Notes: generated by a model not told the origin, from the sequence alone. A stretch of 64,000 nt of DNA from CBFFRJ01 sp051486985 (GCF_051486985.1 NZ_JAHVDV010000030.1:1-64000); one strand, 5' to 3'; counted from the first letter of the stretch, positions 55,236 to 63,476 are shown. Program-made: numbers and translations.

Positions 55236-56249
55236 ATGGCGACAATGCTGGATGTCTCACTGCGTGCGGGCGTCTCCAAAGCGACGGTTTCTCGCGTACT
55301 GAATGGCACAGGACAGGTTAAAGAAAGCACCCGCAAACAGGTTTATCAGGCAATGGAAGAACTGGGATACCGCCCCAACTTTCTTGCCCAGTCGCTGGCC
55401 AATCGCACCAGTAACAGCATCGGCCTTGTGGTCTCCTGTTTTGATGGTTTCTATTTTGGCCGTTTACTTCAGCAGGCCTCACGTCAGTCAGAAGCGCATG
55501 GTAAACAGTTGATTGTGACGGACGGGCATGACACTCCCGAACGGGAAGAGATAGCCGTACAAATGCTGGCCGACCGTCGCTGCGACGCCATCATTCTCTA
55601 CACGCGCTTTATGAGTGAGAAAGCCATTGCCCGGCTGATTAACATTACGCCAGTACCGCTTATCGTGATTAACCGCGAGCTGTTTCAGGCCCATGATAAA
55701 TGCGTCTTCTTCGAACAGCAGGACGCTGCGTTCCAGGCTGTCGATTACCTCATCAGCCAGGGGCATCACGATATTGCCTGCATCACCACGCCTATTCATA
55801 CGCCGACCGGTAAGGCCCGTTTAATGGGCTATCGTAAGGCGCTGGAGAAACACGGTATCCGCTGGGATCCGGCTAAGGTGAAATACGGTGACTCTTCCAT
55901 GACCCAAGGGTATGTGCTCTGCCAGGAGATATTGCAGGAAGGCGTGAAGATAAGCGCGGTATTCGCCTGCAATGATGATATGGCTCTCGGTGCTTCAAAA
56001 GCGCTGCACCAGGCCGGGCTTAACATTCCCGAAGACATTTCGCTGTTTGGCTTTGATGATGCCCCCTGCGCGCGCTGGCTGGAGCCGGGGTTATCGACTG
56101 TCTACTTGCCTATCGACAGCATGATTACCACCGCCATCGACCAGGCTATTAAACTTGCCAGCCAGCAGGAGATTGCAGCGATTCCGCCCTTTACCGGTAC
56201 GCTGGTGTTGCGCGACTCGGTCACTACCGGGCCGTTTTTCCGGGGGTAG
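55236..56249 (+). CDS. LacI-family regulator resembling AscG
   Basis: A 337-residue LacI/GalR-family regulator with helix-turn-helix MLDVSLRAGVSKATVSRVLN (about residues 4-23), hinge and sugar-binding domain (FACNDDMALGASKAL, LFGFDD). It is closest in feel to AscG, the repressor of the asc beta-glucoside operon. I chose the ATG at 55236, with AGGAA 7 nt upstream; a GTG six codons earlier lacks a ribosome-binding site. It is divergent from the PTS operon and is the likely second regulator of it. Confidence 0.9.
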   Translation: MATMLDVSLRAGVSKATVSRVLNGTGQVKESTRKQVYQAMEELGYRPNFLAQSLANRTSNSIGLVVSCFDGFYFGRLLQQASRQSEAHGKQLIVTDGHDTPEREEIAVQMLADRRCDAIILYTRFMSEKAIARLINITPVPLIVINRELFQAHDKCVFFEQQDAAFQAVDYLISQGHHDIACITTPIHTPTGKARLMGYRKALEKHGIRWDPAKVKYGDSSMTQGYVLCQEILQEGVKISAVFACNDDMALGASKALHQAGLNIPEDISLFGFDDAPCARWLEPGLSTVYLPIDSMITTAIDQAIKLASQQEIAAIPPFTGTLVLRDSVTTGPFFRG

Positions 56250-56271
56250 TGAGGGCGGGCTGATGCCCTGT

Positions 56272-56432
56272 CTCTAGTCCTCTCCCACGAGAGAGGGCCA
56301 GGGTGAGGGGGGATTGTATGTGGGTACGGACGGTCCCCTCGCCCCTCCGGGGAGAGGCCCAGGGTGAGGGGAATTGTACGCGAGCACGAACATTTCCCTC
56401 TCCCTGAGGCAGAGGGTCAGGGTGAGGGGGAG
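56272..56432. repeat. Three hairpin repeats of the CCCTCTCCC...AGGGTGAGGGG type
   Basis: Three copies lie at about 56276-56312, 56334-56370 and 56394-56431, roughly 59 bp apart. Each has a short GC-rich stem (for example CTCTCCC / GAGAGGG) followed by the constant tail CAGGGTGAGGGG. They fill the convergent gap between the LacI-type gene and lysA and may act as terminators in both directions. Such elements are common in intergenic regions of Enterobacter relatives, by my recollection. Confidence 0.75.
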
Positions 56433-56460
56433 AAGACAGCGCGGGTGAAAACCATTGCCC

Positions 56461-57723
56461 TTAGATCAGCTCCAGCGCCAGCAGCTCTTCAATGGTCTGA
56501 CGACGACGAATCAGTCGCGCCACACCGTTATCAAACAGCACTTCCGGCAGCAGCGGGCGGCTGTTGTAGTTCGATGACATTGATGCGCCATATGCCCCAG
56601 TATCATGCAACACCAGATAATCCCCCGGCACCACTGCAGGCAGGGCGCGGGTTTCCACCTTGCCACCTTCCTGTTGGGTAAAGACATCGCCCGATTCACA
56701 CAGCGGCCCGGCCACTACGGTGTCAATAGTCGGTTGCGCCGTTAAATCGCGCCCGTCTGCGGCAAGCGCAGTAATATGGTGGTAACTCCCGTACATTGAG
56801 GGGCGCATCAGATCGTTAAAGCCGGCATCAATCAGCACAAAATGGCGGCTCCCCATCGCCTTCACGCTGCGTACCTGGGACACTAATACCCCGGACTCCG
56901 CCACCAGGAAACGCCCCGGTTCGATCTCCAGCTTCACCGGATGACCGAGGTGTTTTGCGACCTGCTCACGCGCCGCATTCCACAGGCTGAAGTAGTGATC
57001 GGTATCGACACCCTCTTCCCCTTCGTGATAGGGGATCGAAAGGCCACCGCCCGCCGAAATTGCCTGTAGATCCTGACCAAACTCCACTACCTGACGCACC
57101 ATCGCACCGCACACCTGCTCCAGGTGCGCGTAATCCACTCCCGAACCAATGTGCATATGAATACCCACCAGTTGCAGGTTGTAGCGTTGCATCACCGTCA
57201 GCGCCGCAGGAAGATCGCTGTGCCAGATACCGTGTTTGCTGTTTTCGCCGCCAGTGTTGGTTTTCTGGCTATGGCCGTGACCAAACCCCGGATTGACGCG
57301 CAACCACACCGGATGGCCGGAAGAAACCTCGCCCAGTTGTTCGAGCATGTCAACCGACCCCGCATTCACTGGAATGCGCAGCTCGCTGACGCGGGCAAGC
57401 GTGGCGTCATCTATCACATCGGCAGTGAAGACGATATCTTCGGGGTGGGTTTTCGGGCAGTAACCCGCGGCCAGCGCGCGTTCAATTTCCCCCAGTGACA
57501 CCGAATCGACCTTCACGCCCTGTTCGCGCATCAGACGCAGAATATGAATATTTGAGCAGGCTTTTTGCGCAAAACGTACCACATCAAACTGCGTCAGTCG
57601 GGCGATCTGGTTGCGAATAATCTGCGCGTCGTACACCCAGACCGGGCAGCCAAATTCAGCAGGCAGGCGCAGCAGGTTTTCTGCATTCAGGTCGGTATCA
57701 GTTTGTGTCAGTGGGCGTGGCAT
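56461..57723 (-). CDS. lysA: Diaminopimelate decarboxylase
   Basis: A 420-residue PLP enzyme of alanine-racemase fold that makes lysine from meso-diaminopimelate. The PLP lysine is in FAQKACSN (about residue 54). The phosphate-binding GGGLSIPY stretch and the active-site cysteine in CESGDVF (about 343) are present. I chose the ATG at 57723, which has GGAG 6 nt upstream and gives MPRPLTQTDTDL, similar to E. coli. It is divergent from its activator lysR. Confidence 0.97.
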   Translation of the reverse strand: MPRPLTQTDTDLNAENLLRLPAEFGCPVWVYDAQIIRNQIARLTQFDVVRFAQKACSNIHILRLMREQGVKVDSVSLGEIERALAAGYCPKTHPEDIVFTADVIDDATLARVSELRIPVNAGSVDMLEQLGEVSSGHPVWLRVNPGFGHGHSQKTNTGGENSKHGIWHSDLPAALTVMQRYNLQLVGIHMHIGSGVDYAHLEQVCGAMVRQVVEFGQDLQAISAGGGLSIPYHEGEEGVDTDHYFSLWNAAREQVAKHLGHPVKLEIEPGRFLVAESGVLVSQVRSVKAMGSRHFVLIDAGFNDLMRPSMYGSYHHITALAADGRDLTAQPTIDTVVAGPLCESGDVFTQQEGGKVETRALPAVVPGDYLVLHDTGAYGASMSSNYNSRPLLPEVLFDNGVARLIRRRQTIEELLALELI

Positions 57724-57839
57724 AGCGGACTCCATCAGCAATTTTTACTGATTACGCCACATCATGAAGAGAATAAAAAATATCGTTTTATCGAGAGTCT
57801 ATGCAAAAATGATATAGGTTAAATGACCAGGACATTGCC
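57724..57839. promoter_or_regulatory. lysA-lysR divergent control region
   Basis: An AT-rich 116-bp gap (for example AAAAAATATCGTTTTATC at about 57775) holds both promoters. LysR sites are expected here from E. coli, but I cannot fix their position from sequence alone. Confidence 0.5.
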
Positions 57840-58766
57840 ATGCCCGCTGTAAATCTGCGCCACATTGAAATATTCCATGCTGTCATGACCGCTGGCAACC
57901 TGACCGAGGCCGCTCAGCTCTTGCACACCTCGCAACCCACAGTCAGCCGCGAACTGGCACGCTTTGAGAAAGTGCTGGGCTTAACCCTGTTTGAGCGCAC
58001 GCGTGGTCGGTTACACCCGACGGTACAAGGATTAAGGCTTTTTGAAGAGGTTCAGCGCTCCTGGTATGGGCTGGACAGGATAGTGAGCGCTGCTGAAAGC
58101 TTACGGGAGTTTCGTCAGGGGGAGCTGTCGATAGCCTGCCTGCCGGTCTTTTCTCAGTCTTTTCTGCCGCTGCTGTTACAGCCTTTTCTCGCCCGCTACC
58201 CGGACGTCAGCCTCAATATTGTGCCGCAGGAGTCGCCGCTGCTGGAAGAGTGGCTCTCCGCCCAGCGCCACGACCTGGGGATCACGGAAACCATCAGTTC
58301 CCCGGCGGGCACCGAGCGCACCCCGCTGCTGACCTTTAATGAGGTCTGCGTGCTGCCGCAACATCACCGGCTGGCACACAAGGCCGTGCTAACCCCTGAA
58401 GATTTTCATGCTGAGAATTACATCAGCCTGTCGCGTACCGACAGCTACCGGCAGCTACTGGATGCCTTATTCAGTGAACATCAGGTAAAACGCCGGATGG
58501 TGCTGGAAACCCACAGTGCGGCATCGGTATGCGCGATGGTTCGGGCGGGGGTAGGCATTGCAGTGGTGAATCCGCTGACGGCGCTGGATTATGCCGCCAG
58601 CGGCGTGGTGGTGCGCCGCTTTAGTGTCGATGTGCCCTTTACGGTGAGTCTTATACGCCCGCTTCATCGCCCCGCATCAGCACTGGTGGAAGCCTTTAGC
58701 CGCCATTTGCAGGCGTCCATGCCGCTTATTACCCGCCCACTGGAGAGGGTACTTGATGCGATTTAG
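57840..58766 (+). CDS. lysR: LysR transcriptional activator of lysA
   Basis: A 308-residue LysR-family regulator. The winged helix-turn-helix includes GNLTEAAQLLHTSQPTVSRE (about residues 19-38) and the effector domain follows. It activates lysA when diaminopimelate is present and lysine is low. The stop overlaps the convergent ygeA stop by 4 nt. The C-terminus is slightly shorter than in E. coli. Confidence 0.96.
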   Translation: MPAVNLRHIEIFHAVMTAGNLTEAAQLLHTSQPTVSRELARFEKVLGLTLFERTRGRLHPTVQGLRLFEEVQRSWYGLDRIVSAAESLREFRQGELSIACLPVFSQSFLPLLLQPFLARYPDVSLNIVPQESPLLEEWLSAQRHDLGITETISSPAGTERTPLLTFNEVCVLPQHHRLAHKAVLTPEDFHAENYISLSRTDSYRQLLDALFSEHQVKRRMVLETHSAASVCAMVRAGVGIAVVNPLTALDYAASGVVVRRFSVDVPFTVSLIRPLHRPASALVEAFSRHLQASMPLITRPLERVLDAI

Positions 58767-59455
58767 GAGAGCATAAAGTTCACGGCGTCGGCTGCATGGA
58801 TTGCGGCCGTATCAAAGACCGGAACGGGTGACTCAGCCTGAGGGACCAGTAAACCAATTTCGGTACAGCCGAAAATCACCCCCTCCGCGCCCTGTTCCGC
58901 CAGTTGCGCAATGAGCTTCACATAATAGTCACGGGACGCGTCACTGAAGGTGCCAAGGCAAAGCTCGTCGAAAATAATCTGGTTCACGCGCTCGCGGTCG
59001 GACTCACCCGGAATCAGCGTTTCGATAGCGAACGCATCGCTCAGACGCCCGCGATAGAACTCCTGCTCCATGGTGTAGCGTGTGCCCAGCAGCGCCACTT
59101 TGCGTTGCTTTTCCGCCACGATGGCACGCCCGGTCGCATCCGCAATATGCAAGAAGGGTACATCACAGCGCGCTTCGATTTGCCCGGCGATCTTGTGCAT
59201 CGTGTTAGTGCAGAGCACAATGCCCTCGGCGCCTGCGTTTTGCAGGCCAACGGCGGCATTCGCCAGAATCTCCCCCGCGTTTTCCCACTCCCCGCTGCGC
59301 TGGCAGACTTCAATTTCGTGGAAGTCGACGCTATGTAGCAACAGGCTCGCAGAGTGTAGTCCACCGAGTTTCGCCTTCACGCCTTCGTTAATCAGGCGGT
59401 AATAAGGAATAGTTGATTCCCAGCTCATCCCCCCCAGCAACCCTATCGTTTTCAT
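58763..59455 (-). CDS. ygeA: Amino-acid racemase YgeA
   Basis: A 230-residue member of the Asp/Glu racemase family with broad amino-acid racemase activity in E. coli. The two catalytic cysteines are in VLCTNTMHK (about residue 83) and FGCTEIGLL (about 197). I chose the ATG at 59455, because the product MKTIGLLGGMSWEST then matches E. coli exactly in length. The open frame continues 65 codons upstream through the kduD terminator, which argues against using it. In E. coli araE follows; here kduD does. Confidence 0.94.
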   Translation of the reverse strand: MKTIGLLGGMSWESTIPYYRLINEGVKAKLGGLHSASLLLHSVDFHEIEVCQRSGEWENAGEILANAAVGLQNAGAEGIVLCTNTMHKIAGQIEARCDVPFLHIADATGRAIVAEKQRKVALLGTRYTMEQEFYRGRLSDAFAIETLIPGESDRERVNQIIFDELCLGTFSDASRDYYVKLIAQLAEQGAEGVIFGCTEIGLLVPQAESPVPVFDTAAIHAADAVNFMLS

Positions 59456-59527
59456 CGTCTCTCTCCGTCGAAGTGAAACTACAGTCAAACAAAGTCGGGG
59501 GCGAGTTTCAAGGCGTCCTGCGGACAT

Positions 59528-59552
59528 AAAAAAACCTGCCCGAAGGCAGGTT
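59528..59552 (-). terminator. kduD terminator
   Basis: On the minus strand a perfect 8-bp stem (aacctgcc / ggcaggtt) with a UUCG loop is followed by a T-run, 18 nt past the kduD stop. Confidence 0.9.
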
Positions 59553-59570
59553 CTTGGCTCACTCAGCGAA

Positions 59571-60332
59571 TTAGCGCGCCAGCCAGCCGCCGTCGACGGC
59601 AACGGTGTAACCGTTGATATAGTCAGAGGCTTCAGACGCCAGGAACACAATCGGTCCCATCAGATCGCTCGGCAGACCCCAACGGCCAGCCGGGATACGC
59701 TCAAGGATTGCCGCGCTACGCTCTTCATCAGCACGCAGCTGTTGAGTGTTGTTGGTCGCCATGTAACCCGGTGCGATGGCGTTAACGTTGATTTTATGCT
59801 GCGCCCACTCGTTCGCCAGCAGACGGGTCACGCCCATTACGCCGCTTTTTGATGCTGTATAAGACGGTACGCGGATGCCACCCTGGAAGGAGAGCATAGA
59901 GGCGATGTTGATGATTTTGCCGCCGTTACCCTGCGCGATAAAGTGCTTCGCCGCAGCCTGAGACATAAAGAACACGCTCTTGATGTTCAGGTTCATTACG
60001 TCGTCCCAGTCCTGCTCGCTGAAGTTGATGGCATCTTCGCGACGAATCAGACCGGCGTTGTTGACCAGAATGTCGATTTTACCGAACTCAGCAACCGCAC
60101 GGTCCAGCAGCGCCGGAATACCGTCGATTTTACGCAGGTCAGCAGTCAGGCTCAGGAAGCGACGGCCCAGTGCGGTGACGCGCTCGATGGTTTCAGTCGG
60201 CTCAACGATGTTGATACCCACAATGTCACAGCCTGCTTCTGCCAGACCCAGTGCCATACCCTGACCGAGGCCGGTGTCACAACCAGAAACGACGGCCACT
60301 TTACCTTGAAGAGAAAATGCATCCAGAATCAT
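59571..60332 (-). CDS. kduD: 2-dehydro-3-deoxy-D-gluconate 5-dehydrogenase
   Basis: A 253-residue short-chain dehydrogenase that reduces 2,5-diketo-3-deoxygluconate to KDG in pectin and hexuronate breakdown. The NAD loop is SGCDTGLGQGMA (about residues 16-27). NNAG and the catalytic YTASK motif (about 158-162) are present. It lies 63 nt after kduI, with which it forms an operon. Confidence 0.96.
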   Translation of the reverse strand: MILDAFSLQGKVAVVSGCDTGLGQGMALGLAEAGCDIVGINIVEPTETIERVTALGRRFLSLTADLRKIDGIPALLDRAVAEFGKIDILVNNAGLIRREDAINFSEQDWDDVMNLNIKSVFFMSQAAAKHFIAQGNGGKIINIASMLSFQGGIRVPSYTASKSGVMGVTRLLANEWAQHKINVNAIAPGYMATNNTQQLRADEERSAAILERIPAGRWGLPSDLMGPIVFLASEASDYINGYTVAVDGGWLAR

Positions 60333-60395
60333 GTCTGTTCCTTAATCTTTCAGCGCCTGCATCTTGCAGGCATATTGTGCTAATGCCTGCTGCGC

Positions 60396-61232
60396 TTAAC
60401 GCAGATCTTTTACCGCGACGTGGTCCATGTCATCAAAGACCTGGTTTTCACCCACCATACCCCAGATGAAGGTATAGGCTTTCGTACCCACGCCTGAATG
60501 AATCGACCAGCTTGGCGAAATCACGGCTTGTTCGTTCTGCATCACGATGTGACGCGTTTCCTGTGGTTGCCCCATCATGTGGAATACGCAGGCATCTTCT
60601 TCCATATTGAAGTAGAAGTAGACCTCCATGCGACGCTCATGGGTATGGCATGGCATGGTGTTCCACAGGTTGCCCGGTTCAAGAACCGTTAAGCCCATGC
60701 TGAGCTGGCAGGTTTCCAGCACGTCCGGCACAAAGTATTTATTGATAGTGCGACGGTTACTGGTGAGATTGTCACCCAGGGTCACTGGCGCAACGTCAGC
60801 CGGGGTCACTTTTTTGGTCGGGTACGTCGTGTGTGCGGGTGCGCAGTTGTAATAGAATTTGGCCGGGGTCGCGGTATCGACGCTCGCGAATACCACCTCT
60901 TTCGCCCCTTTACCCACATACAATGCATCACGGTGGCCAATCTCATAGCACTGGCCGTCAACGGTGATAGTGCCAGGGCCGCCGATATTGATAACACCCA
61001 GCTCGCGGCGCTCCAGGAAGTAGCTTACCCCCAGCTGTTTGCCTACTTCACCGCCTACAGAGACGCTTTTAGCAACCGGCTTGATACCGCCAACAATAAT
61101 GCGGTCAATGTGGCTGTAGACCATGGTGTACTCGTCATCAACGAACACCTTCTCAACAAGAAACTCATTGCGCAGGCCCTGGGTGTCCAGTGTTTTAGCG
61201 TGCGCGCTGTGGATGCTTTGTCTTACTTCCAC
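60396..61232 (-). CDS. kduI: 5-keto-4-deoxyuronate isomerase
   Basis: A 278-residue cupin-type zinc isomerase that converts 5-keto-4-deoxyuronate to 2,5-diketo-3-deoxygluconate. Zinc-binding residues are in MPCHTHERRMEVYFY (about 193-207) and SIHSGVG (about 243-249). I chose the GTG at 61232, preceded by GGAGGTTAAT and giving MEVRQSIHSAH, close to E. coli. A TTG four codons upstream overlaps the ribosome-binding site. It is the first gene of kduI-kduD. Confidence 0.95.
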   Translation of the reverse strand: MEVRQSIHSAHAKTLDTQGLRNEFLVEKVFVDDEYTMVYSHIDRIIVGGIKPVAKSVSVGGEVGKQLGVSYFLERRELGVINIGGPGTITVDGQCYEIGHRDALYVGKGAKEVVFASVDTATPAKFYYNCAPAHTTYPTKKVTPADVAPVTLGDNLTSNRRTINKYFVPDVLETCQLSMGLTVLEPGNLWNTMPCHTHERRMEVYFYFNMEEDACVFHMMGQPQETRHIVMQNEQAVISPSWSIHSGVGTKAYTFIWGMVGENQVFDDMDHVAVKDLR

Positions 61233-61346
61233 ATTAACCTCCAAAGTCAGTTATCTAACCTGAATGTCACCTGGTATTGCCAGGAGCATTCTGCCGTAAT
61301 CACTATGCGCACATCTTAGCCCGCTTAAAACCGCTTTTCAATGTTA

Positions 61347-61365
61347 AATAAAACAACGTTTCAAT
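61347..61365. promoter_or_regulatory. KdgR-like operator upstream of kduI
   Basis: AATAAAAC-AAC-GTTTCAAT resembles the KdgR operator (remembered consensus near AATGAAAC-N3-GTTTCATT), 115 bp upstream of the kduI start. KdgR represses kdu genes in related bacteria. Confidence 0.55.
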
Positions 61366-61623
61366 TTTTCTGTTTTATATTTCTAAATCTGCAAAGAGGA
61401 TCACGAATGAGGTATTTAAACGGGCGCTATCAGACTGTTAGCTGAAGAGGGATTATTATTTTAACCTTTAAAAACATTAGGTTATGTAAATCTTTATATT
61501 TTGACAGCAAAGCAGCGTCTTTCCTGCATGAAATCAAAGACAGGCATTCCCTGCAAAAAAGCCTGCAAATTATCTTTTCATTTTTATGGTTTTTTTTTAT
61601 AAATTGCGCGGGACATCACAACA

Positions 61624-61642
61624 AATGAAACGATGTTTTGAT
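61624..61642. promoter_or_regulatory. Second KdgR-like palindrome
   Basis: AATGAAAC-GAT-GTTTTGAT has the same form as the site at 61347 but is nearly 400 bp from kduI. It lies about 80 bp before a small ORF at 61726 and might control a plus-strand transcript. Confidence 0.4.
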
Positions 61643-61725
61643 AAATTTACACCTCGTTTTTGAACGCAAAACTTCACAACATACGCGTTTCAGTAAACGG
61701 TTCGTTTGAGGTGAAAAGAGAAATC

Positions 61726-61782
61726 ATGACGCCGGTTGACAGGTTTCGTCGTCCGGTCTGTTTTGAGTTAGTGTTTCTGTAA
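61726..61782 (+). CDS. Candidate 18-residue leader peptide or sRNA-borne ORF
   Basis: ATG to TAA encodes 18 residues (MTPVDRFRRPVCFELVFL). A purine-rich AAAAGAGAA lies 4 nt upstream, and a strong terminator follows 8 nt after the stop. This layout fits either a leader peptide with attenuator or a small RNA gene ending at 61817. I do not recognise the peptide. No promoter with both boxes is clear. Confidence 0.4.
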   Translation: MTPVDRFRRPVCFELVFL

Positions 61783-61790
61783 CTGGCCTT

Positions 61791-61817
61791 GCCCTCCCTG
61801 GTGGAGGGCTTTTTTTT
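61791..61817 (+). terminator. Strong intrinsic terminator in the kduI-yqeF gap
   Basis: A perfect 7-bp stem (gccctcc / ggagggc) with a 5-nt loop is followed by eight T residues. No known gene lies upstream on this strand, so it must end an unannotated transcript. Confidence 0.9.
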
Positions 61818-61825
61818 GCATAAAA

Positions 61826-61850
61826 AAACCCAACGGGTGAGGTTGGGTTT
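61826..61850. terminator. Second, bidirectional terminator
   Basis: A perfect 9-bp stem (aaacccaac / gttgggttt) with a 7-nt loop has A residues on the left and T residues on the right. It lies 9 nt after the previous terminator and could stop transcripts from both sides. Confidence 0.8.
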
Positions 61851-61982
61851 TTCCCGCTCCAGGATTCAGCTAACGGCTCTGATCGAAAGGGAACGCACTT
61901 CATCTAACACTGAGCGCAACTGCTGATACAGGCAATATACGAGCTTTCAGCAAGCCGCCCTCTCCACGTTGTGGAGAAACGG

Positions 61983-62066
61983 ATGAGCGTTTTTATCGAA
62001 AAAGCGATCATCGTGCTTAAAGCCCTTATTGGCTTTCTTGAACTTATTCGCTACTTCCTGGAGTAA
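61983..62066 (+). CDS. Candidate 27-residue hydrophobic small protein
   Basis: An ATG-to-TAA frame of 27 codons, with GGAG 6 nt upstream (GTGGAGAAACGGATG). The product is a single hydrophobic helix with charged ends (MSVFIEKAIIVLKALIGFLE, then LIRYFLE) and should insert in or lie on the inner membrane. A hairpin terminator follows at 62091. E. coli has a 26-residue protein, YqeL, that I recall in this general neighbourhood, but I cannot confirm the match. It could also be a type I toxin. Confidence 0.6.
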   Translation: MSVFIEKAIIVLKALIGFLELIRYFLE

Positions 62067-62090
62067 CAGGGCGTAGGGAAAACGTAACTC

Positions 62091-62119
62091 AGGCCGGGTA
62101 ACTCACCATTACCCGGCCT
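62091..62119. terminator. Terminator between the small ORF and yqeF
   Basis: A perfect 11-bp inverted repeat (aggccgggtaa / ttacccggcct) with a 7-nt loop lies in the convergent gap. A TTTAAAATTT stretch follows on the plus strand. It may serve both directions. Confidence 0.8.
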
Positions 62120-62170
62120 TTAAAATTTACTAATCAGCCAGGCATTCGATTTATCACGGAAAATCCCGGC

Positions 62171-63352
62171 TTAATCGCGCTCAATAGCCAGCGCCACGCC
62201 CTGGCCGCCACCAATACATAACGTCGCAAGCCCCTTGCGGGCACTGCGTTTTTGCATCTCATGGACCAGAGATACGAGGATGCGGCAGCCGGAGGCACCA
62301 ATCGGGTGACCAAGCGCAATGGCTCCACCGTTCACGTTGACCCGCTTTTCATCCCACTCAAGGATTTTCCCCACTGAGAGCGCCTGCGCGGCAAAAGCCT
62401 CATTGGACTCAATCAGATCAACATCGCTTAACTGCCAGCCCACCCTTTCAAGGCAGCGCCGGGTGGCATAAACCGGCGCTATGCCCATTAATGCAGGATC
62501 GACACCCACGCTTGCAAATGTCCGGATGCGCGCCATTACCGGCAGATTCAGCTCCAGCGCTTTGGCTTCACTCATCATCATCACCGCTGCCGCGCCGTCG
62601 TTGACAGGTGAAGCGTTGCCCGCCGTCACCGAACCGGCAAGCTCAAACGCGGGGCTAAGTTGCGCCAGTCCCTCTGCGCTGGCATCGGTGCGTGGCTGTT
62701 CATCAGTGTCGACAAGCAGCGTGCGGCCATCCGCTGTCTGGGTTTTGACAGTGACGATCTCATCGTGAAACCGCCCTGAATCTATCGCCGCGCGGGCTTT
62801 TTGCTGTGACCGTAACGCCCACTCGTCCTGATGTGCACGGCTGATGCCGTATTCACGCGCCAGGTTTTCTGCCGTCACGCCCATATGGTAATCATTAAAA
62901 GCATCCCACAGCCCGTCATGGACGAGACTATCGATAAGCTGGCTGTTGCCCAGCGGCGCACCGGTTCGGCTGTCGGTTAACACGTGCGGGGCGCGGCTCA
63001 TATTCTCCTGACCACCGGCAATCACGATGTCCGCTTCACCGCACTGGATGGCCTGCGAAGCCAGATGCAGCGCTTTCAGCCCTGAGCCGCAGACATCATT
63101 AATGGTGATCGCCGACACCGTCATTGGCAGGCCACCTTTAATCGCCGACTGGCGGGCAGGGTTTTGCCCGGCACCGGCGGTCAGCACCTGGCCCAGAATC
63201 ACTTCATCAACAGAATGCGGATGCACACCGCTGCGGTCGAGCAGCGCCTGCACGACGTAGCTCCCGAGCTCTACAGCAGAATGGGTCGAGAGCGCCCCCT
63301 GAAAACAGCCGATAGGTGTGCGAACCGCAGCAACAATAACGACATCTTTCAT
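62171..63352 (-). CDS. yqeF: Acetyl-CoA acetyltransferase (thiolase) YqeF
   Basis: A 393-residue thiolase II-type enzyme that condenses or splits acetoacetyl-CoA. The acyl-carrying cysteine is in INDVCGSGLKAL (about residue 88). The catalytic His is in ALGHPIGASG (about 349) and the second Cys in LCIGGGQG (about 379). I chose the ATG at 63352, with GAGG 6 nt upstream and MKDVVIVAAVRTP as in E. coli. It is a paralogue of AtoB; its pathway is unclear. Confidence 0.95.
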   Translation of the reverse strand: MKDVVIVAAVRTPIGCFQGALSTHSAVELGSYVVQALLDRSGVHPHSVDEVILGQVLTAGAGQNPARQSAIKGGLPMTVSAITINDVCGSGLKALHLASQAIQCGEADIVIAGGQENMSRAPHVLTDSRTGAPLGNSQLIDSLVHDGLWDAFNDYHMGVTAENLAREYGISRAHQDEWALRSQQKARAAIDSGRFHDEIVTVKTQTADGRTLLVDTDEQPRTDASAEGLAQLSPAFELAGSVTAGNASPVNDGAAAVMMMSEAKALELNLPVMARIRTFASVGVDPALMGIAPVYATRRCLERVGWQLSDVDLIESNEAFAAQALSVGKILEWDEKRVNVNGGAIALGHPIGASGCRILVSLVHEMQKRSARKGLATLCIGGGQGVALAIERD

Positions 63353-63425
63353 TTCTACCTCGCGCAAGTTAATCCGGGCAATAGTAGTACGTTGTTATCA
63401 ACAAATTTCGTAATTGTTTAAAATT

Positions 63426-63441
63426 GGTGAGATTTATCACA
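63426..63441. promoter_or_regulatory. CRP-like site upstream of yqeF
   Basis: GGTGA-N6-TCACA matches the CRP consensus at 9 of 10 informative bases, about 80 bp upstream of the yqeF start in the gap after the lipoprotein gene. Confidence 0.55.
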
Positions 63442-63476
63442 CAGGATCAAGAAGAGGGCTTCAGGCAGGAAAAACA

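Noticed and set aside
59456..59650. N-terminal extension of ygeA by 65 residues
   Set aside because: The extension reads through the kduD terminator, and the product from the ATG at 59455 matches the E. coli length exactly.
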